NCBI GenBank assembly: GCA_023515745.1
Contig: JALECJ010000007.1
Coordinates: forward strand, 496,001-560,000
DNA length: 64,000 nt
Origin: Amoeboaphelidium protococcarum
Lineage: Eukaryota > Aphelidiomycota > Aphelidea
Direction of reading: 5' to 3'
Shown here: in pieces, positions 1 through 11,418 of the stretch
How positions within the stretch are numbered: position 1 is the stretch's first letter
How the letters are laid out: each line of letters opens with the position of its first letter
The notes under the pieces: generated by a model
Seen by the model: only the letters and a program-made list of their open reading frames with translations
Told to the model about the DNA's origin: nothing
Databases searched by the model: none
Made by a program: the position numbers and the translations under genes

Positions 1-1092
1 TCAGCATTAGTTCGCGGTGATTCTTTACAACTTTCATTACTCTACTCGTTATAATAATTTAATGAACGACGAAAAGCAGTTAATTTAGTAGCTGATGGCT
101 TTACGCAATTGAAAGTTAAAAGCACCATATTTATATATTGGTCTTAAGAAGAATAATGTTCTTTAGACCAGCGAATCGAGATTGCTAATTATGTGAGGCT
201 TTTTAATAATCAAATGCGTAGCTTCAGGCCGCTTTGAGATGGCTGTTTTCTATTGGAGCTCTTTTGTTGAGCTCGCAGTGTGTACCTGCCGCAAATGAAA
301 TTTGAAGATATGCAAATGATTCTATATGAATATCGTGGTGCTGATTTTGCTCTAAAGACGCATAGCATGAAGCCGTCATTTCTGTGCTGACTGGATACGA
401 CACTCTGGCAGTGATGCCTGCTGGCTGACTATGAAAAGGTAAATATTTAATTATTTTTAATGCCTTATACTCACAATCGTAGATAATATTTATAGTTGTT
501 ATCGAAATACTCTTTTTGAAGGAAGGATTTGACAAGTATCCTTCAAGTGACTAGGTGCCAGCCATGAGTGCTGCGAGTTAGAATTTGCTTCCTTTACTAG
601 CCTTGCTCTACGCGCGCTCACTGCGCCATGGAATTTTTTAGTCGAATCGCAATATACCTGAATAATGATTAATTGCGTTCGATATGTTGACCTTTTCCAA
701 GGTTCTGAAGACTTACGCATTATCAGTGGCTTATCAAGAGGTCCTCGCTGCGGTTGACATTGTTATTACGCAGCGAATCTAAGAGGATTTCCATGCTTGA
801 CAAAGATGCGTTTGGAGCTGCGGGCTACCATGTCTCTGTTGATGTTCATTGTATGAAAACTGTACGACTAAATGTTATAATTTGACATAGTTTTGCGTTT
901 GCCTGTATATAATCCTGACTTTGTGTAATTACTTATATAATAGTTCAATCTTCGATCTCTCAATTTTATAATCAACATTCTCAGTGTGCGATTCGGCGCC
1001 TGATGAGGTGAAGCCTTTTCCTTTTTAGAACACGATAATTCTGTTTCACACCTTAAAGATCACATTAAATTATCCTCACAGATTATATCAAA
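1..1092. other. Intergenic region, no supported gene
   Basis: I see no convincing gene here. A minus-strand frame around 224-535 is open but has no ATG near its 5' end and contains none of the TAA/TAG glutamine codons that real genes in this window use freely. A plus-strand frame from an ATG near 793 ends within about 30 codons. The region probably holds the promoter of the gene starting at 1093. Confidence 0.5.
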
Positions 1093-1503
1093 ATGCCAGA
1101 ATTCATTGATAAGAGTAGATACCATTCGCCAGGTGATGAGTATATTGTTGAAGTAAGATATGAGAATGACGGCGACTTGGAAGGCTACGTGATCACCACT
1201 ACATTGTAAATCATGGAGTTTAAGCTTGATAACTACTAGTTTAGTACTGAAAGCTGGGGAGTTGATCTATCATTGGCTCAGGAATAATTAATTGATCGAA
1301 AGGTGAAATAAGTAGGCTGGCTGAGTAGGGATGTCAAAGACGATGTAGGATATGTTCGTAGCGCGTCAGTTGAGATGATTCTGGAAGGAGACGGTGAGGA
1401 CGATATCGCGGTTGATATCGATATCTACAATTGTCATAATGGCGCTTATCCTCATTCTTATTATGTCAAATGGGGATCATATGAAGATGAAGGTACTTTA
1501 TGA
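1093..1503 (+). CDS. Unknown acidic 136-residue protein
   Basis: The frame opens at an ATG and ends at TGA, using TAA and TAG internally as glutamine in positions such as TTLQIM and DNYQF. The product is acidic, with Asp/Glu clusters including EGDGEDD, and ends in an aromatic-rich stretch (HSYYVKWGSYEDEG). There is no signal peptide, membrane span or known motif. The mixed beta-strand-like pattern could be a small beta-sandwich, but that is only an impression. The next gene downstream is on the opposite strand and converges. I do not recognise the family. Confidence 0.6.
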
Positions 1504-1686
1504 AATAAAACGTGATATAACAACACGTGACCCTTAATCTAATTAGTTGCATGGATGATCAAACTTTTACTCTTTCACCTTTACGCATCAGCCATCACGC
1601 TGATAAACGCATTTAAGAGCGCAAATGTATAGAGCCTGGTAGAAAAATTTTAAGAGCCAGACGATGAATTTTATCAGCCCATTAAA

Positions 1687-1962
1687 TCATTGAGATAAAC
1701 CATTATAAAACTCGCAGTGCGTCCGAAAGTTAGATTAGAGTCTTGATTGCAAAAAGTTATTGGCCAACGCAACCAACGCATACCAGTCTTCATCAGACAC
1801 CTTAAGTCCGTCGCATGGCTTTTCCAGCCATTCAATTTCGCGGGACCAGAGTAAAGCTACAATTGCTGCTCTGAACCTTGTATCTTTCTGACGGTAATTC
1901 TCAATAAGAATGCGTAGATCATTCTCGTACTACTGGGATATTTCATAGAGCTGGTCTTCCAT
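1687..1962 (-). CDS. Unknown small helical protein, 91 residues
   Basis: The ATG at 1962 is preceded in frame by a TGA, which fixes the start. The frame then runs 91 codons to TGA and contains in-frame TAA/TAG glutamines. The sequence is amphipathic and helical, starting MEDQLYEISQQYENDLRILI, with a Trp-rich middle (ALLWSREIEWLEK). It is divergent from the MMACHC-like gene, with about 390 bp between them. No family was recognised. A chance open frame is less likely than usual because the composition looks protein-like, but expression is unproven. Confidence 0.5.
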
Positions 1963-2356
1963 CTTATTCGTCTTACGAATCGAATATCAGACTAGAAAAC
2001 TTCGAATGGACAAGTTTGACCAACGACAACAGCTCCTACTGAGCCAACAACTTTCCAAGAAAATGGCTACACTCTAAAAAGTTCACTCGTTTCTTTGAAT
2101 TCCATAAAATAACAATAAAGTGCAGGTCCATTAGTACAGCTTCAGCGTGTATGTATAGAGTGAACAACCTTGTAATCAAGTACAAGAATCTTTATATCAC
2201 TTCTTCATGCTTTGTATTAAGCAACACCTTCGTGTTTATTTTCTTTACCGCACGCGTAGTATTTTTAAGCTGTTCCAAATAGGTTGAAGTTAAAGCTAGA
2301 GTGAATGCATCCTTCTTTCAGTTCAAAAATATATCCCGAATTTAAGACAATTTTGA
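1963..2356. other. Shared intergenic region of a divergent gene pair
   Basis: The region separates the minus-strand small gene and the plus-strand MMACHC-like gene, so it should hold both promoters. It contains an ACGCGT near 2250. I see no further gene or RNA. Confidence 0.4.
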
Positions 2357-3079
2357 ATGCATTGTGCTATACTAAAATTAAAACAACACCACTTGCTGAC
2401 ACACTCTGTGACTGTCGCGCCGTATAATCAAGAGTATTAATATATCGAGTAGCTAATTGGGCGATTTGCAATCTTCAATCAATTGTTATCCTCCAATTAG
2501 ACGTTGAATTGCCATCTGGTGTATAATACTTGCGCGTACTGGCAAGAATTTGAAGAGCACCTTAGAACTTAAAACGCAGCAGTTCCTCAATATCTGCAGA
2601 TTGAAAAGAATCCTTTCGACAAGTCTATAGAATTCAATTTACAGCAGGCTGTTGATGCTGAATTACTGAACCAATCTGCGTTTAGTCACAAGAAATACTG
2701 CACCGTGGAGAATTAATTCGAGTATGTTCCGTTCCAAAGACTTGCTTAGGCGACTGGACTCGCCTACCTCCACCCCACTTCTCATCTTTGTGTTCACCCC
2801 ACGTATGGGCCGTGGATAAGTTTACGCGCCATCATAGTTGAATAAAGTTTTGACTAGCAGTATGGTGAAATATCTCCGTATTTTAGCAAGATCTAATTGG
2901 TTTAGTAAAAGTTGGATCAAGTGCGTATAACTAATGATTTCAAAGATCCTCTTTCTATTCGTCTTTAGATTGAGTAAATGGACTCTGCATGGCGGCAATA
3001 TAGATTCTCATAGTAAATGTTGCGATATCATTATAACAAGGACGTGGATGTACTGAGGAACATTGTCGTCGATTAATGA
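2357..3079 (+). CDS. MMACHC-like cobalamin-processing protein
   Basis: MMACHC (cblC) binds incoming cobalamin in the cytosol and removes its upper ligand for later cofactor synthesis. The 240-residue product shares the family core: RLAQATGLAYL followed by LCVHPTYGPWISLRAIIV matches the animal signature around GVCIHPRFGGWFAIRGVV. A C-terminal aromatic segment (AWRQYRFSQQMLRYHYN) corresponds to the WRDWTYRDA region. The start is fixed by a TGA immediately upstream of the ATG. The final codons are GAT TAA TGA, so the protein ends in Gln. The N-terminal third is poorly conserved. The invariant HP-x-YG-x-W block is present, so I favour a functional member, but the overall match is distant. Confidence 0.7.
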
Positions 3080-3242
3080 TGTAGATGATGAAACATGAGA
3101 CGGATGCGCGACCCAGATTTGTTGTTTCAGATCCAAGTGCTTGAAACTGTTTCTTTTTGTTTCACCTTTCCTGATCGTCTTCGTTTCGTCTCCTCGTATT
3201 ACCACCATCTCATCACAAATATCTTACCTCATAATAATCGAT

Positions 3243-6200
3243 ATGCCTGCGACTATTAAATTTGGTCCATAGTATATTCAAATTGATAAAGACAAGAAGC
3301 GTCAGTTAGTAGATGCACTCTCCAACGACTCGGTCAACTCAAGAACTGTGTAAGAGTTGTTGATTTAGTCTAGTTCTGCTTCAACCTCAGGCAAGAAGCT
3401 GATAGATATCGATAGTAGACTGGATGAATTCGGCAATACTCTACTTCATTTGGCTATACAATAATAGGATATGAATTTCTTGTAAGTCCTTCTGCTCAAA
3501 GGTGCGAATCCTAATGTATGTAATCTCGGTGGCTGTTCCCCTCTTAAATTGGCCAAGTTGATGGAGTTCAGATCAGCTTATTTTTGTCTTTTGAGACATG
3601 GAGCTCTGGAATGGCTTGATGATAAATAGTCTTAGTTTGAAAGAGCCGATAATAGTTTGTGTTTAGCTGATCAGAAATTGTCATTGCTCATGGTCAATGA
3701 GAAGAGGAAATAGAGTGGTGGCTCTGCTTCTTCTCTCGGCACAGTGAGAATTCGGGAACCATCATACTATGGCTCAGATGTTACGAACGGTGCATTTATT
3801 GGACTAACTTAGTTTAGTCGTGTTATTGAGACTGGTAATATGGATATAGATACATCTGATGCTTATGGGCAAACGTCATTGATGAAGGCTGCCAATAGAG
3901 GACAATTGAAGGTGGTTGCCTATTTGATGTAAAAAGGTGCGGATACATTAGAATTGACAGATATACATGGATATAATGCTTTAATATGGTCATGTCTTGG
4001 TGGTTATGTCGAGTCAGTGGCTTACATTATTCAGATGGCATAGTAGAAAGTGGGCTCCAGCGTTTTGATTTAGTATCTTAACAAGGAATATGGAAAAGTT
4101 AGCAATAGTGGCGGCTGTAGTTTGACGCCTATAATTGCTGCCACTTATTCCAATTGTCTCAAACTTGTTTAATTTCTTCTTCAAATTGGATGTAATCCTA
4201 AACAGAAAGCTGGAAACTTGGATGCTTTGAATGTTGCCATGCTCATTGGTGCAGGTGATATAGCAAAGGAGATTATCAGAATCTCTGGCTAGTCGGTAGT
4301 GTCGATTACGGCCCACCAATTAAATAATATTGTAGTTAATTTTGTTGGATTATCAGATCGCGCATTGTAAAGCACTGGCGCTTTGTACCGTGACTCTCCT
4401 TTCCAATCTTTATTTGAGTAGATCAAGTCTGGAATAGATGATAAAGATTACAAAGAAATGGGAAAATAGTTGAACATATTGTCTTTATTCTCTGCTGGTA
4501 GCGCAACTTGCAAACCACCAGTTGCCCCTCTTATGGATGAAGTTAGCCAGTTATTAGATTTCAAAGTTGCTGGTGAATACTCTGATGTTTGCACCGTGAT
4601 TGTTAAAATGTTCCATCCTGTTGGATCAGCTTTGAATAGATAGCTGTATATGCATCTGAAAGAAGTACTCTCTCTGATCAAAGCTAGTAACGAGGCTAAT
4701 AAAGCTGAGTATGTGGTCATCTCTGGAAAGGCCGTGTCGGAAGGCAGTGAATTGATTCGTCAAATTGAGACTTGGCTTGATAAGAAGGATCTTGACGAAA
4801 AGGGGAAAGTACAGTATAGTTTGTTCAAATCAACTTGTCTTCACATTAAAATCAGGGAACTTTGCAAGCAGCTGAGGAATGACCATCTAAAGCAGATGTT
4901 GTTAAGCACAAGAATCGCCGTTGGTGCTTGGCCTCCAGTTGACGCTGTAAAAAATATGATTTAGTCAGCGTTAGCTGTTAGTTAGTGTTCTTTCAAACTG
5001 GTGGGTCTTTGCAATGCGTCTGGACATTGGCCGATATAGAGTTTTAATCTGAGCGAGTTTAAAGTCACTGGCGAAGTCCAAGCTTAGTCCCCTATTAAGA
5101 ATATGAACACAGAGAACAAAGTCAGAGGAATGAGCTACTCAGATTATTAGCGTCAGGCTGAGTCTAAGATTTTAGATTAGATAGTTGCTTAAAAAACTGT
5201 AAACTCGTCTGCTTAAGTGTCAACAGATTCACGCTCAACGCCGATGTCGCCCACCTCTCCTCTTCCGACCACAGGTGCTACTCAAAATCCGCAAGATCAA
5301 GCCTTTTTTAGTTCAATCGATAACTGGGTCAGGTAGTTTGTTTAATGTGTCCAGAAGCTAAAGGCGGCTAAAGACTAGAATTTAAAGAGTGAATATGTTG
5401 TCCATGCGTCTGCTGCTTACACCAAGTGTGATGGTTTAATCGATGAAGTCCGTCCTTATTATCTGTTCCGCGATGTGTCCATGTCTTTTATTGTTAATCC
5501 TGAAGTAAGCAGAACTCCGTTCCAAATTATGTTGCGTGACTTTTAAACAAGCATTTTAATGCTCTCTGATCAGATTATCCTGAACGCAAAGCTGGCCAGT
5601 GGTATTTGGCCTCCTCAGAATGCTGCCACGGATATGTTGATGTCCACTAAGCCCGTCATTGAGAAAGTTAAAGAATTGGTGTCATATGTTAAACTGGCGT
5701 GTAACATCATCAGATAGACTGAAAGTGAAGAACGTACTAAAATGGAATCGTTTATGAAGGATTGGGTTTAAAATTAGAATGTTCGTAATCTGTTCAATCA
5801 GTGGGAGAAGCTGGCGTTGGCATCATTGAAAAGTGATGAAGATTTGACTCAATAAGAGTTGTCAGAGTATGAGAAGAAACTGCTAGAAGATTCTGAAGAT
5901 GGTCTTCTGTTTGAGGTGAAGGATGGCAAAAGTATTATTAAGGGCGGAAAATTGCCAAAGCTGGTTGAGCGACTTGTTGATCACAACTTGCCTGACAATG
6001 AGTATCGAAACATTTTTCTGTTGAACTTCAGTTCATTCACTTCGGCAGGTGATTTATTGGATTTGTTGATCAAGAGATATGATATATCGCCAACCTATGG
6101 CCTGGACCAGAGAAGTTTTGAGATTTATGTTAATAAGAAGATTGTTCCCATTAGACTGAGAATATTGAATTTATTGAAGATCTGGGCGAATAAGTATCCG

Positions 6201-7208
6201 CAAGACTTTTTGAGAAGTAAAGATTTTTTAGACAAGAGCATTGTATTCGTGGAGAGTAAAATTTGTCTAGATTTTGGTGAGGCGGCATCTTAATTGTTGG
6301 ATCTGCTCCGTAATGGACTTTCTTCTTTATAGCCATAGCGCGTGATTTTGAATGAAGGCACTTTGGTCAATCCTCCGAAGCCGTTACTACCGAAAAATGT
6401 TTTCTTATTGGATGTTGGATTTATATTGAAGTCTGGATAATTTGGATTCCTTGAACTGGATCCCATTGAAATTGCACGTTAATTGACTCTGCTGGATTCT
6501 GCAGCCCTGGGTGAAGTTCAACCAAAAGAGTTGATAAATCTTGCGTGGGAGAAAAAGGACAAATCTGTAATGAGTCCCAATGTCACCAAGATGATTAGAA
6601 ATACCAACGACTTGACGTTTTGGGTTGTAACTCTTATTGTCACTACTGCAGATATTAAGACTCGTGTTTAAATTATCAAGTATGTGATTTAGATTGCGCA
6701 GGCATGTTTGGAATTGAACAATTTCAACTCATTGACTTCCATCGTGGCTGCTCTCTCTCAAGGACCTGTGTATAGAATGTCCAAGACTTGGAAACTATTT
6801 CGCAAGTAATACGCAAAAATTAGTGATATGTATAACGAATTGTCTGAAATTGTCAGTGCCAAAGGTTAGTACGCGCAATATCGTGCCAAGCTGAAAGCCT
6901 CTTCGCCCCCTCTGGTCCCCTTCCTTGGTGTCCTGCTCACAGACTTGTCATTCGTAGACTTGGGTAATCCAGACTATCTGCCGGAATCTAACTTTATCAA
7001 TTACGAGAAGAGAAGGAAAACTTCTAACATAATTGATGACATGTTAAAGTACTAGCAATACAAGTTTAATCTGGTAGAGGTACCAGCTATTAGTGAGATG
7101 ATCAAGAATTTGGGCGCCAACGGGTGGCTCGATGAGAAGGCGTTCTACGAGAAGAGTCTTGCCAGTGAACCCAGAGAAGAAGAGAATTCCGATGATGATA
7201 ACAATTGA
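3243..7208 (+). CDS. Ankyrin-repeat RasGEF (REM plus CDC25 domain)
   Basis: This 1,321-residue protein should load GTP onto a Ras-family GTPase. Ankyrin repeats lie at about residues 60-125, 204-265 and 295-350, with motifs such as GNTLLHLAI and GQTSLMKAANRGQ. A long helical middle contains two related blocks, each with a WPPVDA or WPPQNA motif near 565 and 790. A REM (RasGEF-N) domain starts near 900 (IIKGGKLPKLVERL). The catalytic CDC25 domain runs from about 1,070 (ELDPIEIARQLTLLD) through NFNSLTSIVAALSQGPVYR and PPLVPFLGVLLTDLSF. Many glutamines are TAA/TAG and the single TGA ends it. The tail is acidic (EEENSDDDNN). There is no intron. The ankyrin-RasGEF fusion is unusual, since amoebal and animal RasGEFs normally carry other partners. 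Confidence 0.88.
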
Positions 7209-7415
7209 ATGTGCTGCTATAATTTGATGTTGATTTTATAATGTTTGATATCTTCATGAATGCTTTATTTATTGAAATGATCCTTATTTATAATGCCGCG
7301 CCTAACGTAACGTTGCCGTTTCAGCTTTCTCTCATTGTTCTGTCTCCTTTACAATCAATTCAACAATCTTCAGAACAATACCTAGCGCAAACTTACAGTC
7401 ATTGCGGCATTGAAT

Positions 7416-8375
7416 ATGACGGTTGAAAGTTCGACTTCTTTTCCAATTCTATAATGTAAGCAGAATTAAGTACCAGTCTTTGTCGAATCTAAAGTATTGG
7501 ATGATGAAGAGTTGAGCAAGTTGGAGTAATTCAGAGCGATGGAGCCATGGAAGGCTGCTTTTAATGAGCCAAAGGACGATCGTGTCCGTAACAAAGAGTT
7601 TGATGTTTGCATTGAGGACACTGCGGATGTTGATGATGAATACTGGTAGTCATATTTTAAAGATTTCTGCAATGATGCATGTCTGTTGAGATATCTGCGC
7701 GCTAACAGCTGGCAAGTCGAAGATGCATACCGCTGTCTTGTTTTAACTTTACAGTGGAGAAAACATTATCGCCCACACTTGATTAGACCGTAGTAAGTGT
7801 ATGAAAATGCATCTTGTGGTAAAGTGTATCTTAATGGTTTTGACAAGGAGGGTCGATGCATTCTCTACCTCAGAAATCACTTGGAGAGTAGTAATGATCA
7901 CGCGATGAACATTAGACATTTGCTATTTCAGACTGAGAAGGCAATTCAACTGATGGATCAGGCTGGACAGGGAGCAGAGAAGTTGGTACTCATTTTTGAC
8001 TTTAGCAAGTATTCAACTTCTAATTCTGTACCGATGCACGTGGCGAAACATTTCTTGCACGTATTTGCCACTCACTATCCTGAGCGTTTGGGTGTTATGT
8101 TTGCTTGTGACGCTCCATGGTATTTCTCGATGTTTTACAAGTTGATCAGTCCGTTCATTCATCCAGTGACCAAGAGTAAGATTCGATTTGTTCAAATATC
8201 TCAGATGGAAAAGATTTCCCCCTATTAAGAGAGTACATCAATCTGGGCCAACATACTAAACTATGTAGATAAAGACACGCTTGAAGTTGAATTCCGAGGT
8301 GATTTCGATTTTAAATATGATCACTAGCTGTACTGGAAATCCCTGCTCGACGCTACTTGTTCTCAACAAGAATGA
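7416..8375 (+). CDS. Sec14-like CRAL-TRIO lipid-transfer protein
   Basis: CRAL-TRIO proteins extract and present phosphoinositides or other lipids at membranes. The 319-residue product has the helical N-lobe (CLLRYLRANSWQVEDAYRCL near residue 90) and a full lipid-binding core: GRCILYLR, LVLIFDFSKYS, HVFATHYPERLGVMFACDAP and the following PFIHPVTKSKIRFV. These match the canonical order DxxG, YPERL and P-F-x-x-KI-x-F. A non-conserved ~70-residue N-terminal extension contains several TAA/TAG glutamines. The ATG chosen is the one that reads through into the conserved frame without splicing. The gene is about 200 bp downstream of the RasGEF on the same strand. Confidence 0.85.
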
Positions 8376-8706
8376 AACAACCGCGTTATTCAATTAAAAT
8401 GTGACGAATAAAGATTTGAAGTATGTTATAATTTAAAACGTATATTAAGTGAAGAAAAATCTAGAACATTTGCCAGTAATCACGAGGTCATGTTTGCGTG
8501 ACTGTCATTCATCTGCACAGTGTTGAATGATGAACCAATGATAATGTTCGCCAATCGCGTTTCAGCTCGGTATAAATGTGAACGAATTGATCGGATCAGG
8601 CCGACGGCGACGGATTCCTTTTATCTCTGCGCATTTCTTTCTGTGCTGGTCATTTCAACTGACAATTGTCGCAGTGCTTACATTTTAATTTTATTAAATA
8701 TTCCAG
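8376..8706. other. Upstream region of the DNAJC3-like gene
   Basis: No gene was found. The last bases before the ATG at 8707 are T-rich and end TTCCAG, which resembles a 3' splice site but differs from the TGTAG used by every intron found in this window, so I treat it as leader. Confidence 0.4.
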
Positions 8707-10323
8707 ATGGTTGAAACTAATTGGTATTTTTCATATTTTGGATATAAGCGTCCGTTTATAAAGAATATCATTCTATCAATAGCGCTAATAGTCTCAATAA
8801 GTCATGCCGTCTTTGCCGATTAAATGGTATTCGATAGCAACGCCAAGTCTGCAGAGCAATTGATGGATGAGGCCAAGAATCTGCTTAGCTCTGGCGATGC
8901 CACCCAGGCACTTAAGCTGTATGACTAGGCTGTCGATCTTGAGCCTAATAGTTACCTCACTCGGTACAAGCGAGCTGCCATTCTGTTGAGTTTGAAGCGA
9001 GTCTAAGCGGCTGAGCGGGATTTGGATGAGGTGCTTCGAATTAATCCAGACTTTGATTAGGCGTTGCTGTAGAGAGCCAAGTTGAGATTAAGAACCTGCG
9101 ACATTGATCATGCTCTAACTGATGCTTAGCATTTGGGTGAGTCTGTTGGCGAAAAAGCCGAACTGTTGCAGGAGATTCAAGGTGTTGAATAGAGGATTTC
9201 CTAGCTGAGATCCTTGCAGAAGAATGGTGGTGACTCTAATACTGATTAGATGATTGAAGTACTTGGCGACATATTCTAGACATGTCCAAATAATTTAGAG
9301 TTTAGATTACTGCGAGCTGAGGCTTACGAGAAGAAGAATGATTTCCCACTGGCCATTGGTGATTACAGCCGAGCAATCGGTATAAAGGCTGATAATATTC
9401 CAGCCATGATCAAATTGCATAGTCTTCATTTGAGGATGGGAGATTTGGATTAGTCGTTGAATTCTCTAAAAATGTGTCTGCACCTGGATCCTGAGCATAA
9501 ATAGTGTAGCAAAGCATTCAGAAAGATCAAAAAGGTGAAAAAGTTGTTTGAAAAGTCTGAATAGCAGGCCAAGATTGGTAAATTGCGTGATGCTCTCAGC
9601 TAAGATTACCTGGACGTTGATTAAAAAGGATCCAAAGGTGTTATCGCGGCATTGGAAGAATTGAACATTGGTGGTCAGTTCCGCTAGTCTGTATACTCTT
9701 TGGTTTGTGATATTTTTGGGAAGTTGAAGAAGAGCACCGATGCAGTGACTTGGTGCTCCAAAGTGCTGGATCTAGATCCGAATAATGCAGACGCTCTGGT
9801 CAATCGAGCAGAAGCGCAAATGTCGGATGAAGACTACGATGGCGCTATCCGAGATTTCAGTAAGGCTTAAGAATTGATTGGCTAGCAATAATCACCACTA
9901 GCTCAGAGAATTCATGATGGTTTGAACAAGAGCTAGCGATTGAAAATGAATGCATCTAGAAAAGATTATTACAAGATACTGGGCGTTCCTCGTGATGCCA
10001 CCACGCAATAAATCAAAAAGGCTTACCGGGCCAAGGCTAAAGAATTCCATCCAGACAAGCACAAGGGGGATGATAAGTCATCAGCTGAAAAGAAGATGGC
10101 TGAAGTGAATCAGGCGTATGAGGTTTTGAGTAATGAAGAATTGAAGACGCGATATGACAACGGTGACGATCCCAATGATCCTACCGGTGGTCATCAGCAT
10201 CACTAACATCACTAGAATCCATTTGGCGGTGGTCATGGAATGCCATTCTTTTTCTAGTAGTAATAAGGCGGCGGTGGTGGTAATCCATTTGGTGGCTATC
10301 AGTATGAATTTAGATACGGTTGA
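8707..10323 (+). CDS. DNAJC3: DNAJC3 (p58IPK)-like ER co-chaperone, TPR plus J domain
   Basis: In animals this luminal ER co-chaperone stimulates BiP and tempers PERK/PKR signalling. The 538-residue product starts with a hydrophobic segment at about residues 18-36 (signal or anchor). An array of TPR motifs follows (for example ALKLYDQAVDLEPNSYLTRY, PLAIGDYSRAIGI and AVTWCSKVLDLDPNNADALV). A J domain begins near 420 (KDYYKILGVPRDA) and has the diagnostic HPD tripeptide at about 447-449 in EFHPDKHKG. A Gly/Gln/His-rich tail ends the protein. The domain order and length match DNAJC3 well. The cytosolic relative DNAJC7 lacks the N-terminal hydrophobic segment. No intron. Confidence 0.88.
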
Positions 10324-10597
10324 ATATTAACACAGCTATATTAAATTTACGCTATATTTTGCTTATATCTACCGACTATTCTTATGAGATTAATCTGAAA
10401 CTGCACATCCTATCACTAGTGGCCGTATGCCAGTTGTGTGCGATGAGGAACTTTTTCCACAATCAACTCGCGCGCCTTCGGTCGGTTAATCAGATTTAAA
10501 TTTCAAAATTTCGATTTTTCTTCCAGCGAAAATCAATTAGGTCACCCACGTAGCATTTCCTTAAGGTGCACTAAGATTTAATTAAATACGCGTCAAG

Positions 10598-11194
10598 ATG
10601 GCTGCATTGGAAGGATATACTAACGAGAACGGAGTAAAGTTGTTTAACAAGTGGTCTTTTGATGATGTGGAAGTGAAAGATTTAGCATTAGTCGATTACA
10701 TTTAGGTCACCCACCCTGTCTATTTGCCACATACCGCTGGCCGCTACCAGGTTAAGCGTTTCCGTAAGGCACAGTGTCCTATTGTTGAGCGTCTCACCAA
10801 CTCGCTGATGATGCACGGCCGTAATAACGGTAAGAAGCTTTTGGCTCTGCGTATCGTGAAGCACGCTTTCGAGATTGTTCACCTGCTGACTGATTAGAAT
10901 CCAATTTAAATACTGGTTGATGCCATCATCAACACTGGAGCAAGAGAAGATTCTACACGTATCGGATCTGCCGGTGTTGTGCGTCGTCAGGCTGTGGACG
11001 TGTCTCCTCTGCGTCGTGTCAACCAGGCTATTGCTCTGCTGACCACTGGTACCCGCGAGGCTGCCTTCAGAAATGTAAAGACCATTGCAGAATGTCTGGC
11101 TGATGAACTGATCAACGCTGCCAAGGGATCTTCCAACTCTTATGCTATCAAGAAGAAGGACGAGCTGGAGCGTGTTGCCAAGAGTAACAGATGA
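10598..11194 (+). CDS. RPS5: 40S ribosomal protein S5 (uS7)
   Basis: uS7 sits in the head of the small ribosomal subunit near the mRNA exit and E site. The 198-residue product (human 204) is highly conserved: [63 protein letters not shown] and [21 protein letters not shown] at the C terminus. Three of its glutamines are encoded by TAG or TAA, for example in VDYIQVTH and TDQNPIQI. In these slots other eukaryotes have Gln or similar residues, giving direct evidence for the UAR=Gln code. An ACGCGTCAAG leader touches the ATG. No intron. Confidence 0.97.
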
Positions 11195-11418
11195 TCGGTA
11201 TTGTTATCCATCTTGAAAATAAAGTTTACTATATCTGACATGATTTTTATTTCATTTACTTTTGAATTTACTTTGCATTTAGAGCGTCTTTACATGCGTG
11301 TATACGTATTGCATCCAATTGCTTGGTCGAATTTCTCTCATCAAGTTCTCTTTAGAGCAACTAAGTCAAACTCTAAGCATTAGTTCATTTTGACAGAGAG
11401 ACATCATCAGTGTACGCA

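Noticed and set aside
224-535. Open minus-strand frame of about 100 codons ending in TGA
   Set aside because: No ATG near its start, no TAA/TAG glutamines, and no motif. With only TGA as stop, frames of this length arise by chance.
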